Below, piece by piece: positions 31,101-35,574 of a DNA stretch of 46,281 nucleotides (within the stretch, counting starts at the first letter, position 1; every line of letters starts with the position of its first letter). The notes beneath the pieces are model-generated. The model did not search any database. It was not told the origin of the DNA and was given only the letters and a program-made list of their open reading frames with translations. Where the stretch lies: positions 1 to 46,281 of IMG/VR virus record IMGVR_UViG_3300047560_001606. One strand, 5' to 3'. The position numbers and the translations under genes were made by a program. Source of the stretch: a virus.

Positions 31101-34100
31101 GACACTAGCCGATATTAAAGTCGTCATTAGTGGTACATTGAATACTGTTGCCTCGTTCCCAGTGTGGGACGACTCGTCTGCTTACGCTATTGGAACCGTT
31201 GTTAACTATGGTGGTGCTCTGTATTCAGCTAATGTTGATATCACTGCGCCAGCCGATCCATTAATTCCTAATACATGGAATGCTGCGGATTGGACACTAG
31301 TTCAAATGGCAACCATCACTGGTTACACCGGAACATCGACTACCTATGATCTAACTGCTTCTAATAACAGTACTACTATTACCTTGTCTGGGGTGACTAC
31401 TACGTCTGGTAGAACAGATGGCCTGACATTCACTGTTGTTGCTTCTACGGCGGTCACTCGTATTCCGTACACTTTGACAGGATTCCTCGGCGATGATAAC
31501 TACAGTTCTATCGTAGTGAATAAGATTAGAGCGGATGGCTTCTTTGAGGGACACTCTACCATTGAGATGAAGGTCAATGATGTGGTGACTATCACAGGAC
31601 TTTACACTCCAGATCCACAGAATCCACCGATCGCGGGTTACCATTCACCTAAGAAATATTACATTGCTGAAACTGATGGGTACTCAATCTTTAAGTTGAC
31701 TAGTTACTTCGGCGGCGTGCCCGATGTAGCTGTAACTGCTGGTCCAACTACTGGGTTAACGTTCAGTTTACAAAATAACTTAGTTGTGGAAATTGATGGT
31801 CTACGTGTCGATGGTCCTTCAGCTACCCAGACTTATCGTAAAATTATTCAAGTTGGTAAAGACGAATTGAAGTTATCATATCCAACACCGGTTTATGGTA
31901 TCAACGAGTTCGATATCAATTACTTCACTGTATTGGTAAATGGTTCAACTATCCCCCAAGTTAATCCTTCTAATACAGCACAAGTTAACTGGTCATTAAA
32001 TTATGACTTTGCTAAGGGACAGTTCTATCAGTTTGATGCTGACTTCATCAACGCTGTATTCAATCCAGTGATACCAGCCACTGATGCTCAAATTGCTAGC
32101 GGAGCATGGGGTTTCTTCGATGATGGCACACCATTTGATAACCAATCATCATTCAATGTGGTATTTAATCCTACTTATCTATCATTGAAGACAGGAGATA
32201 TTGTTACCTTATCATATCAAGTTCCTGGTCAGATTCCACCTGATACGTTTACTATCACAGTTAATGATAATAAACTAGGCGGAACTATCAATATTATCAC
32301 TAGTGCTATACCATCAGTTAATTCTAAGGTAGCAATTACATCGTTTGGTAGAACAACTAATCAAAGTTTAAGAACTCAGCGAGTTACAGACGCTACAATC
32401 AATGTTATTCCTAGAATTTCTACATTAGTAAATACAACTACTGGTTCTCCATTCAAAGGTCTAGTTATTGATGGTACTAATCCACCATTATTAACACTAG
32501 ATGCCGCTCATAGTTTGACTACCAAGAGCCCACTACAGCAAGTAATCATTCACGGTACCGCCATACGTTCAATGGACGGCCGCAGATTCTACACAAGTGA
32601 TACTAACTACAAGACAGGAGCAACAGTACAAGATAAATCACGACAAGTTTATTTGTACAACATTGATAATCCAACGTCTTCTACCGGATGGGATACTACT
32701 GCTATTGCGGGGCCTTTCTCATTAACTGGAAGTAGTTATCTTCAATTATTGAACATTGCTAATACCGCTGAATCAACTATCGCTATTAACCCACTAGTAA
32801 TTAATCAACCTGCTGGATTTAAGATGACTAACGTTGATAGATTGTATGTTAGTATTATCTATGGTCCAAATTCCGGTTCAATGATCGGTCATCGTGAGTA
32901 TGTACCTACTTCTAAATTGAGCTATGTCCAGTATGAAGATGTGAGTACGCTTCTAATCAGACAAGCGGTAGCCCCAGGCGATGAAGTACTAATAACAAGC
33001 ATGGTGCCTACAGCTAGTCCTAATGAAGGTAAATTCAGAATTAATAATACATGGAACATTGTGTCTGGTGAACCTAATTCTACCACACTACACAGAGAAA
33101 ATCAAGTATCAAGAACATATGTAACTAATGTGTATTCTGATACTGATGGAACTATTACTTCATTCAGAGTTAACAACCCACATGCTCTAGTTAAGAAAGC
33201 AGTATTCTCTGGTACAGATTCCGTATTAGGATCTAGAACCCTAGATATTGATTCCGTTACTGGACTGTATTACTGTACAGTTGACAATGTGAACAACAAA
33301 CAAGTTGCTAATATTGTAGTTACTGCTCCAGGTACCACTACTCCTATTACCAGTGAGTTTAGTTTCGTTGGTGTATCTAATGCGACCACTGTAAAAATTC
33401 TATTCAATACTAGACCAGTGGATGCTTCTGGTATCTATCTAACAAAGGTTGATGTTACTATCTCTGCTGGTAATACGGTAATGATTAACGGTGAGCAACT
33501 ACGTTACACTAATATCAACTTAGATTACAGTAGTCCTAGTTACGGTATCATAACTGGATTATTCAGAGGTCTAAACACTACTGGTGATAAAGAAATCAAG
33601 GTCTATGATATTGTACAAAGTATCTTGGATGAGAATATCAGTGATACTGGCAATCTCAATAAGACATGGTACAGTAACATAATTGAGACTACATTGCCTA
33701 GTGCCAATAGTGTTGCGGGTGTTCATACATTCCCGTATGTAGCTACTATTAGTAGTGACGGCACTTCTACTCTACCAGAAATTGGTATGGTGAAATCTGG
33801 TGACACAATCGCATTTAAGACACAAACAGTAAAAGTAACTACTGGTGGTAACATCACAGTAACTGATTACATATCTTCTAATGTAACTGCTAATGTGATT
33901 TACACAAATGCTAGTAGTGAAGAGTATGTGTATGCTACTTATTATGGAAATTACTCATCGACGTATCAAACAATGGAACTGGTATCTACTGCCGGTATCA
34001 CAATCGGTATGTACATTACCGGCAACGGTGTGGCCGCTGATACGACAGTTACTCAAATCTTTGGTTCTGTTATTACATTGAGTAAGCCATTAGTAAGCGG

Positions 34101-34767
34101 CACAGTTCTATCCTCGGGTGACATCTACACATTCTACAATCTACCTACAACCACTCAGTTCCAGTTTATTACCACTGGAAATGATAATATCAAGAAGGTA
34201 AAAGTAGGCAGTAAGGTACTATTCAAGCATGGTACAGATACGGTTACCACCGCCACTGGAAGTACCGGTAAGTACATAACAGTAGCATCTTCCGCTAATA
34301 TTACTGCCGGACAGTACGTAAGTGGAGCAAATATTGATACATTGAGAGTGATGTCTGTAAATGGTAGTACCATTGAATTAAATGCTAACTCCGCCGGAAC
34401 GATATCTGGTAGTTACTCATTCTTCAATGCGGTGTCGATTGTTGAATTAAATAGTAATAATGAACCGCAGGAAGTGGTTGAGTTCACTGTAACTAATAGC
34501 CACAAGAGCACAGATGCTACTTGGACAATCGAAATCGATAAGGAACCAGCAGTGCGAGTAGGTGATGTCGCAGTCATGAAATATCACGACTTTGATATCA
34601 TAACCAGTCAACAAGTTGGCAATACATGGGTGATTACTACCACTGAAAATCCAAATATTGCTACTGGCACTAACGCTTTGGCGTACATGACTTATGCTAA
34701 GACGCTGCCAATGCAGTTCGACGAGGACAGTATGGTTGCTACTTTCTTGAATAAGCAGATTAGATAA
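16129..34767 (+). CDS. giant multidomain baseplate/virion protein, 6212 residues, in the gp7 position
   Basis: A single open frame of 18.6 kb directly after gp6, where T4 has gp7 (1032 residues). The N-terminus (VRTLDFLPEIFKTETNDQFL, then NYQLDPAVVFLKED and VNYAQYYWLPLGPDA) and a block near residues 1110-1190 (GNWRGIYRWFYDTCNP, PWEMLGITSKPQWWDSRYG) are, from memory, a conserved family of large wedge/peripheral baseplate proteins in marine T4-like phages. Around 2090-2625 lies a beta-propeller-like region with FG-GAP-type repeats. Near 3190-3250 there is another conserved block (IRQLLPYKQYKRDTRELVEG). From ~3340 to the end the protein is a chain of fibre-like beta modules. Four W..S..Y..G..V..Y modules begin at W1632, W3725, W4948 and W5013. 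It probably forms the baseplate periphery plus attached fibre-like arms. Codon pattern and style are uniform throughout, so it appears intact. Structural role is strong; equivalence to gp7 is positional. Confidence 0.78.
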   Translation: MVNQVRTLDFLPEIFKTETNDQFLSSTLDVLTKQPNMTRVQGYIGNKYGYAINAGDNYITEPTATRSNYQLDPAVVFLKEDTQSATDFIDYPSIIAALSNAGAVTDNHNKLFSNKFYSWDSFADIDKLVNYAQYYWLPLGPDAIQISQEITIDDILDKTSYTAPNGLEFVNGLKVNFGGIVHPENYKGVDYYVEGVGTSITLVPANELLCTEVTGGGIYTPWDNDPFDTVDWSISLYVPIQPDYIVMSRSSRERNAWSRGNRWFHQGVLDAHIKYNGVVTNNQYNTQTRAQRPIVEFQGNMSLYNSGTSFAAIVDFIDTRTKDALSLVAGQEHFIVSTDVNRTSNRVSTDGIVVNDTTNLVEGMKVTFSAITGTLPSPLSSATTYEIRSIDNVLSAITISSPSTTVNGSVITPNVIVVTPGAYDMKVSGISEIGLLNDTTVVFANDDDVNVRKTVYKVTSVEAGAGQKKIIALTPLPNVTVETEGQLYIAAGPGDYLGQAWRFSTEVDGIIRPAGEQGWIQSQKKIAINQSPMFDMFDSNDVSFSDKSFYMNSTFKGTKLFGYTIGTGTNDSILGFATTYSSPANTGDFLFTVHMNSDQFTYTNASTGATITKMISDGYAHHRLTTTSTVKRTGWVEAVAPSVQYQVFIFDVTDLNKDGLLCDVAMSSEAQTVWSPVKIYKNGEFVDSSYYTTTVDTVAGTTLIKFKTTLTVGDNVSVQLISEQVSKTAYYQIPSNLQSNPFNTQISSIAAGDLKNYYASIFGNAPRAAGLVFGQNNLGNLGDLAKYGNTIIQNSASLLLPGVFLRKSDYDLQTALQFNADEYMDYKHTVIQLASSGDYSVYQTPASILDDIIYQISSSKSESDSFYWSDMIPSGSPFKVNTYNFGATVSFATFSTSRVYDFASANYHSLVVYQTETVDNKTITTQLVRDIDYFVSTTEPSVTIKRTLTTGSTITVKEYNQTWGSYIPNTPTKLGLFAATVPTVVLDTTYTQPTYFIVGHDGSYTRLYGTYENNQLQDFRDIVLLEFETRIYNNLKITDASPVSYTDLMPGQWRKTGYTWEDILPAYTKNFLGWVGKNKLGDYRKQVFSSNNKFTFNYNKTTNKLSSTQKNPVLLKQGNWRGIYRWFYDTCNPAAAPWEMLGITSKPQWWDSRYGAAPYTSGNALMWQDIADGRVWNNGSPYIDNARIRPELLSVLPVDINGDLVDPLERIVDNYDSLTFERGWVAGDSGPTETAYLRSSTWPFDLMKLLSAFKPASFYNLLVDRDLYKYSTELGQHLFNGRYHLDPTQLTIYGSGTAKHSYINWVVDYINQTGTDGQASVATTLKNIDVRLTYRLAGFSDKQYLRFLTENTAPSATSNSLLIPDDSYSVLLYDNVPSDQVTYSSVIIQKTERGYTVWGNSLTKPYFSTVAPKTGPYQKLTFGTTTVQLSTVYEAGSNVSIAYGTEFYTVQGTSEFLRNYGRWLTERGIMFENMIDDSQVNWDSMIGEFISWAQQSWEVGSIISLNPNAKEFKVYKAGLIVQPLTLHKENFILNQNLITLKSQNMAVLRKNEEFTVRVLSDGDTVAYTNLNLSTVEHAIVFDNKTVFGDTIYNTDSGLRQTRLIMQGKKTADWSGYVNADGFILNQADIKEWNNSTKYPKGQIVLYKNKYWFAKELIQPTDTFDYTLWTESSYDNIKQGLLPNPSTIAYESSQLYDIQQANLEQDEDLLAFGLIGFRPREYMSLAALTDVTQVNIYKNMISSKGTNKSALAFKGATPLQGDLDYDVRENWAIKNSTFGSVLNSNFVEVQLYQNLLTGNPAIIGFGDAMSSTTDFSTVAFNSGVQQKVSIGDALLKGKKKVKGDKDYIYQNDLINYGRNPANANFLPTYSLTYVEERGLPSAGYVNIDDVDYYAYNLTDLNTTATNISELYRGDVVWVANYNSKWDVFTPVSIGTTLSTVRNNLDNTVTLIFAQPHGLLEDDPFVIVDFDDRVNGYYTVKSVSNLTSLVIDLSLAKTVVKLTGTGITFKLYSVRVSQASDLSAYSEAVPFSEFSTRLSWIDEDTNGNWSVLGAAPVYEKQKGTFDVDENGTDVNPGIAGYGKSVAYTSAIGELVVANAGLYRNGALLEPISGLTAVVASGTTAICSTPSTLYVLDFSTTIHTKIPIDGINTNTGVMTLSKDTNWLYVATGTVLTTYFKVGTTYTKVASTTVDSEITSLATAKDGSKVIVGAGNQSLDVNGETYSEAGVVYVYDRASRSYLQNVTDLTKKEFPVPASRDLVKAQVYVNASLKEEGAGDTMYKIAGKKIIFNTAPPVGTTVYINYGELTLQQTITSEKKHIGANFGRSVATNRYGAEVIIGAPYELATVNEVKNVEGAVYRFTNSGQRYGTVTATVTDAAVGILYIDGFEVPYNTEDTTNDAAIVALRYTVSKRNRVAYQINLIEPTNVIATYGDTPVISLYNKTGTAAVPNDQIDIVGGDCIVGSTTQSGAKSLENIGIMPYTRTQVLNDKNLDTNSQFGWTVAVNQDDSDRDSIIVSARSVDTFSETTFDFTNDLNAMNDCIFDNGATTFIDKFPFTGGVYQYDYLPSTTESIDAPGKYTFGQYCIIPTTDAERNKQAAAPHYGAALSFTDGVITIGSPDWYKNGTGRVTTFKINSKSTKTSSWYIDKQPLTQVDVARLSTISIYDTETNKTLDRLDYIDPAQGKMLSAVETNIDVISLVDPAVYTSGQIWGANKVGTTWLDTSNIRLMNYNQPDVVYNSRYFGRAFPGSTADIYTWISSSVLPVDYSGSGYTTNFNDYTSATIIDKSSNTLATEYYFWVKGYEEVPQGKTLSPTVLSQYILNPANSGVPFLAAITTNVVALYNAQDSIQSHASALHLGYSVGNNSDRGHQDWSLIQDGNDESFLSGMPLTIDGAPSGMYLKYVTSFMGMELNGLAVPDMELPKLVRYGTSFRPRQSMFVDRELALKNYVQYANSIMSKYTITETRGLYLLNQSSYITGSVVAESSTNIYITTEAGKTVTGLYIGQPVVFKGNAYGGLEANKTYYIVSTDTDKYGQYIRVSVTLGGAVISLTEYTGSMSVKLFDTTDYWSYADWWATGYSASTKVTLEVQTYTDLLTIGQGELVAGDFGNVTLSDGLVARVVKNGQGVNEYYVYSSTTSSWTRIGLQKGTISIDTAVYTTVAPIPSMEIYYIIRWIAEQLYVNELLIENNQSLIMMFNLIQSEGQQQQNYLPWLNKTSLIDVKHTIRQLLPYKQYKRDTRELVEGYLKEVKPYHVYIKDFSFTYDGTEYYNGSFTDFDLPAQYDTTTGKFLSPQLAYTSTASADQYSPTNTIWTDAAYSSWFKNYGLTISNSQVSAILVTGLTDDLSNTGTSIVVNESSVLPVNGIIKIGNETIKYTILDRSTNTISGLTRGLNFQQPTDYAAGTSVYLLPEAVMVMDSGRGYTSLPAITAHYDTTEYPYAPREQATFVAGLTETKLSSVTLTNSGSGYPVLPEIRVASSSITGTITSSQVDIVLHQIYLAGHQFVTGDCVIVSNIEDDSKTVGLKNNRYYYVNSVDEDHIALYNSYRDALVGYTTVEKSLAYESISVTKTITISQSFEVDALPFRTGDRIKLILASAPSTPLYYYVENLGVTPASVVSGKPLIALYSTYSKAMTGLTSDRVSVSGVGSISNLPDVDADRVAFTSTDKVDGVVAVTARVKLFTDNLPTREMRIGMKFDRVSYLSYAKDWNQETSLFGDSGWDTAAWGKGIYYSKNQLAVYNGTLYRANRNLNTTALADTFNLAYWDEVDSSDLSLTAADRIAGFYKPNANMPGFTMDDMSQLMTGVTSPWPTVKDPAFADTKTYAFVSGQVDLSNHTVQLRDTKPEVVTYVELIDSTSNNIINLTALPAVTDTSNVGMTLKSVDNVRIGDRIKFDGSLIGNILNSDGTDSKATVKDKSYVIKSINAARDIISISNTMINGTIGNAVTFTDASGYMTVLPVEYSTSNLYANGNITLNTTSFVENNSTVRFSNTSVTINATRTYSSTNSATPNQILVDTTKNIATGMTITFSGTSFGNISNSTTYFVKQVIDTNHITVSETLLGEAHTLTANTGALTAKVIGTFGKYNVQVASNTYSSNNFISVGSTDGLYAGMPVSFTGTMNGGLSNISTVGNNYYSVNSVSTSTLFDIKYTSNNAVVTLANGNKKMLATFIADGIINDSDYYVTSVNANNNVTLSSTVGGGTVKLLSATGVMSADISSFYLTSITDTKELIVNSSDAVNSLAIGDSIYFTGTSVGNVAVGNSTTNLYTVKSLNPATNKITVAEIDNLSQANGGHMTMWRVATPVKTAFATSDMVKVVYTYPTNRTTDYYFVHSVANTQITLHDDATAAVDGSNPVYVPDGAIGTVIKPQTIVALTDPIGYDSELNPRGFKPGTALEMTFEQSSNPTNFGLVNYKTYWVGIIDSVHAAVYESKDDAENDTNRIPLLNQVGGQFLYGITYDSIIKSPRDNSDTQVDIVGASFTSGYSPEEMVAGIVTDGINFTVTTRPGSTWEATGAVTVVNSSNLTANKKYKIVSLGTTDWNTVTGIPGVSYKAGDEIIARTSDSGTGTVTAVEYGHTGFNMVRISAVNPKTVYYPDGTKIYTDSTKSTLVNGIQFKDTVVNPVTIIVYGNDNYGQTRLTPTTKYLTGDYTVDWINQVVTFTAAGLAKGYVSYDIVVYEFGNGSHLVRSSSKYYPLKKVQDNKDSATKTYHSEIHLDVPYSQVELPTSDNFGLSTMVFAGSTTSDTTPLTYLTDITNPEYGSTDPLNFDYEDHYTIEPQRPYDPVNDPYNPAKIVFSKLYSNETDYVSFVLTTNVIGMFVVSTTDMNSTYIIDGVECVKYVAPLNVTTFNSLKLLVSLNDSQLTPKSIEYTNNFVTIMIDASKISVNNNIKVSYDSNGAGAPMTQWINAAQATAITFIEPVNTVLKSVSVTGTGGELSFQSTTVNYGTAWDNTKEYKEGAIVRYSGARYSAVSSSIGDPNWHTTVGTWVPSEWTLADIKVVISGTLNTVASFPVWDDSSAYAIGTVVNYGGALYSANVDITAPADPLIPNTWNAADWTLVQMATITGYTGTSTTYDLTASNNSTTITLSGVTTTSGRTDGLTFTVVASTAVTRIPYTLTGFLGDDNYSSIVVNKIRADGFFEGHSTIEMKVNDVVTITGLYTPDPQNPPIAGYHSPKKYYIAETDGYSIFKLTSYFGGVPDVAVTAGPTTGLTFSLQNNLVVEIDGLRVDGPSATQTYRKIIQVGKDELKLSYPTPVYGINEFDINYFTVLVNGSTIPQVNPSNTAQVNWSLNYDFAKGQFYQFDADFINAVFNPVIPATDAQIASGAWGFFDDGTPFDNQSSFNVVFNPTYLSLKTGDIVTLSYQVPGQIPPDTFTITVNDNKLGGTINIITSAIPSVNSKVAITSFGRTTNQSLRTQRVTDATINVIPRISTLVNTTTGSPFKGLVIDGTNPPLLTLDAAHSLTTKSPLQQVIIHGTAIRSMDGRRFYTSDTNYKTGATVQDKSRQVYLYNIDNPTSSTGWDTTAIAGPFSLTGSSYLQLLNIANTAESTIAINPLVINQPAGFKMTNVDRLYVSIIYGPNSGSMIGHREYVPTSKLSYVQYEDVSTLLIRQAVAPGDEVLITSMVPTASPNEGKFRINNTWNIVSGEPNSTTLHRENQVSRTYVTNVYSDTDGTITSFRVNNPHALVKKAVFSGTDSVLGSRTLDIDSVTGLYYCTVDNVNNKQVANIVVTAPGTTTPITSEFSFVGVSNATTVKILFNTRPVDASGIYLTKVDVTISAGNTVMINGEQLRYTNINLDYSSPSYGIITGLFRGLNTTGDKEIKVYDIVQSILDENISDTGNLNKTWYSNIIETTLPSANSVAGVHTFPYVATISSDGTSTLPEIGMVKSGDTIAFKTQTVKVTTGGNITVTDYISSNVTANVIYTNASSEEYVYATYYGNYSSTYQTMELVSTAGITIGMYITGNGVAADTTVTQIFGSVITLSKPLVSGTVLSSGDIYTFYNLPTTTQFQFITTGNDNIKKVKVGSKVLFKHGTDTVTTATGSTGKYITVASSANITAGQYVSGANIDTLRVMSVNGSTIELNANSAGTISGSYSFFNAVSIVELNSNNEPQEVVEFTVTNSHKSTDATWTIEIDKEPAVRVGDVAVMKYHDFDIITSQQVGNTWVITTTENPNIATGTNALAYMTYAKTLPMQFDEDSMVATFLNKQIR
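21022..21150 (+). other. CBM5/12-like carbohydrate-binding module 1 within the giant protein
   Basis: Residues ~1632-1674 read W-N-N-S-x-x-Y-x-x-G-Q-I-V-x-Y-x-N-x-Y-W and end in a Trp (YTLWTESS). This spacing of aromatics and Gly is that of chitin-binding type-3/CBM5/12 modules found in chitinases and phage fibres. Confidence 0.5.
22400..24005 (+). other. beta-propeller / FG-GAP-like region within the giant protein
   Basis: Residues ~2091-2245 contain propeller-blade-like turns (SKDTNWLYVATG, then TAKDGSKVIVGAG, then GVVYVYDRAS). Residues ~2322-2625 contain three FG-GAP-like units: GANFGRSVATNRYGAEVIIG, SQFGWTVAVNQDDSD and HYGAALSFTDGVITIGSPD. This resembles integrin-alpha-type propellers, which mediate ligand or surface binding. 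The number of blades cannot be fixed by eye. Confidence 0.55.
27301..27432 (+). other. CBM5/12-like carbohydrate-binding module 2 within the giant protein
   Basis: Residues ~3725-3768 read W-G-K-G-I-Y-Y-S-K-N-Q-L-A-V-Y-N-G-T-L-Y, then run to a closing Trp (AYWDEV). The aromatic and Gly spacing matches the other three modules of the protein. Confidence 0.5.
30970..31320 (+). other. tandem CBM5/12-like modules 3 and 4 within the giant protein
   Basis: Two modules stand head to tail, starting at W4948 (WDNTKEYKEGAIVRYSGARY) and W5013 (WDDSSAYAIGTVVNYGGALY). Each ends in an EWTL or DWTL strand. They share the same aromatic skeleton and are only 65 residues apart, as expected of a tandem duplication. 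Confidence 0.6.
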
Positions 34768-34769
34768 GG

Positions 34770-34777
34770 CATAAATA
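34770..34777 (+). promoter_or_regulatory. CATAAATA box immediately before the 50-codon gene
   Basis: CATAAATACAGTATGG (34770-34785) differs by one base from the sequence at the gp25 start (11937-11952). The box ends 4 bases before the ATG at 34782. Confidence 0.4.
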
Positions 34778-34781
34778 CAGT

Positions 34782-34934
34782 ATGGAAAAACAGAATAAAT
34801 CAGAAATCGTGTCTTCTCAGGGCGAAATCCCTGAGAAGCAGCCGAATGAAAACGCCGGTTTCTATTTTTCTAGTTTCTTAAAGATTACAGACCCCGAGAC
34901 AGGGCAAGTCCTAGTTCAGGCAAGGGCAGATTAA
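34782..34934 (+). CDS. small 50-residue protein related to the N-terminus of the next gene product
   Basis: ATG at 34782 opens a 50-codon frame ending TAA at 34932-34934, filling the 180-bp gap between the giant gene and the next one. The product starts with a charged, disordered segment (MEKQNKSEIV) and ends in a short domain, FYFSSFLKITDPETGQVLVQ. That domain resembles HIKIFDPNDGEVFVDKDN near the start of the following protein. It therefore looks like a small stand-alone copy of that domain rather than noise. AAGG lies about 12 bases before the ATG. Function is unknown; by context it is a small virion or assembly protein. Confidence 0.6.
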   Translation: MEKQNKSEIVSSQGEIPEKQPNENAGFYFSSFLKITDPETGQVLVQARAD

Positions 34935-34947
34935 TAAAGGATTACAC

Positions 34948-35565
34948 GTGGAACAACAAATAGGCATCTCAGTTAAAGGACACATTAAGATTTTCGATCC
35001 AAATGATGGTGAAGTTTTTGTGGACAAAGACAATGCTATTAACTACGAGAACATTTCTCTAGCTATTGGCAACTCCTTAAGTGACCGCGGCGTAGGTGCC
35101 ATCTATCAAATGGCATTTGGTAACGGTGGAGCTAGCGTAGATAGCACCGGTCTAATCACCTATTTGCCACCAAACGTAACAGGCGTGAACGCATCCTTGT
35201 ACAATCAGACATATGCAAAGATTGTTGATGATAACCTAATCAGTAATCAAGACCCAACCCGTAACAAGATGTCAGTTAGTCACACCAGTGGTAAAACTTA
35301 CAGTGATATCTTAATCAGTTGCTTACTAGATTACGGCGAGCCTAGCGGACAATATGCTTTCGATAATGCCACTGATAGTGACAGTGAATTCGTATTCGAT
35401 GAACTGGGACTATTATGTAACTATGGCAGTGATGGCACTAGTAACCTAATCACTCGTCTAATCAGTCATGTTATCTTTCACCCTGTTCAAAAATCATTAA
35501 ACAGACAAATTCAGATCGACTACACCATTCGTGTACAGGCGATCACTAACTTAGTAACGGTGTAA
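34948..35565 (+). CDS. conserved virion structural protein (unknown role)
   Basis: A 205-residue protein with a GTG start at 34948, chosen because AAAGG lies 7 bases upstream and the domain begins at once (ISVKGHIKIFDPNDGEVFVD). The middle has a Gly-rich YQMAFGNGGASVDSTG, and the C-terminal half ends in FVFDELGLLCNYGS, then LISHVIFHPVQKSLNRQI and IDYTIRVQ. I recall this pattern from marine T4-like phage tail regions, where it is an uncharacterised structural protein. The position between the giant baseplate gene and the fibres suggests a baseplate-to-fibre connector (T4 has gp8 and gp9 in this area). Identity to either is not shown. Confidence 0.55.
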   Translation: MEQQIGISVKGHIKIFDPNDGEVFVDKDNAINYENISLAIGNSLSDRGVGAIYQMAFGNGGASVDSTGLITYLPPNVTGVNASLYNQTYAKIVDDNLISNQDPTRNKMSVSHTSGKTYSDILISCLLDYGEPSGQYAFDNATDSDSEFVFDELGLLCNYGSDGTSNLITRLISHVIFHPVQKSLNRQIQIDYTIRVQAITNLVTV

Positions 35566-35574
35566 GGAGCATAA

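Noticed and set aside
16129-34767. Several separate fibre genes fused by sequencing error
   Set aside because: The frame is continuous over 18.6 kb with uniform composition and no internal start with a good ribosome-binding site at a domain border that would suggest independent genes; an assembly artefact cannot be excluded from sequence alone.
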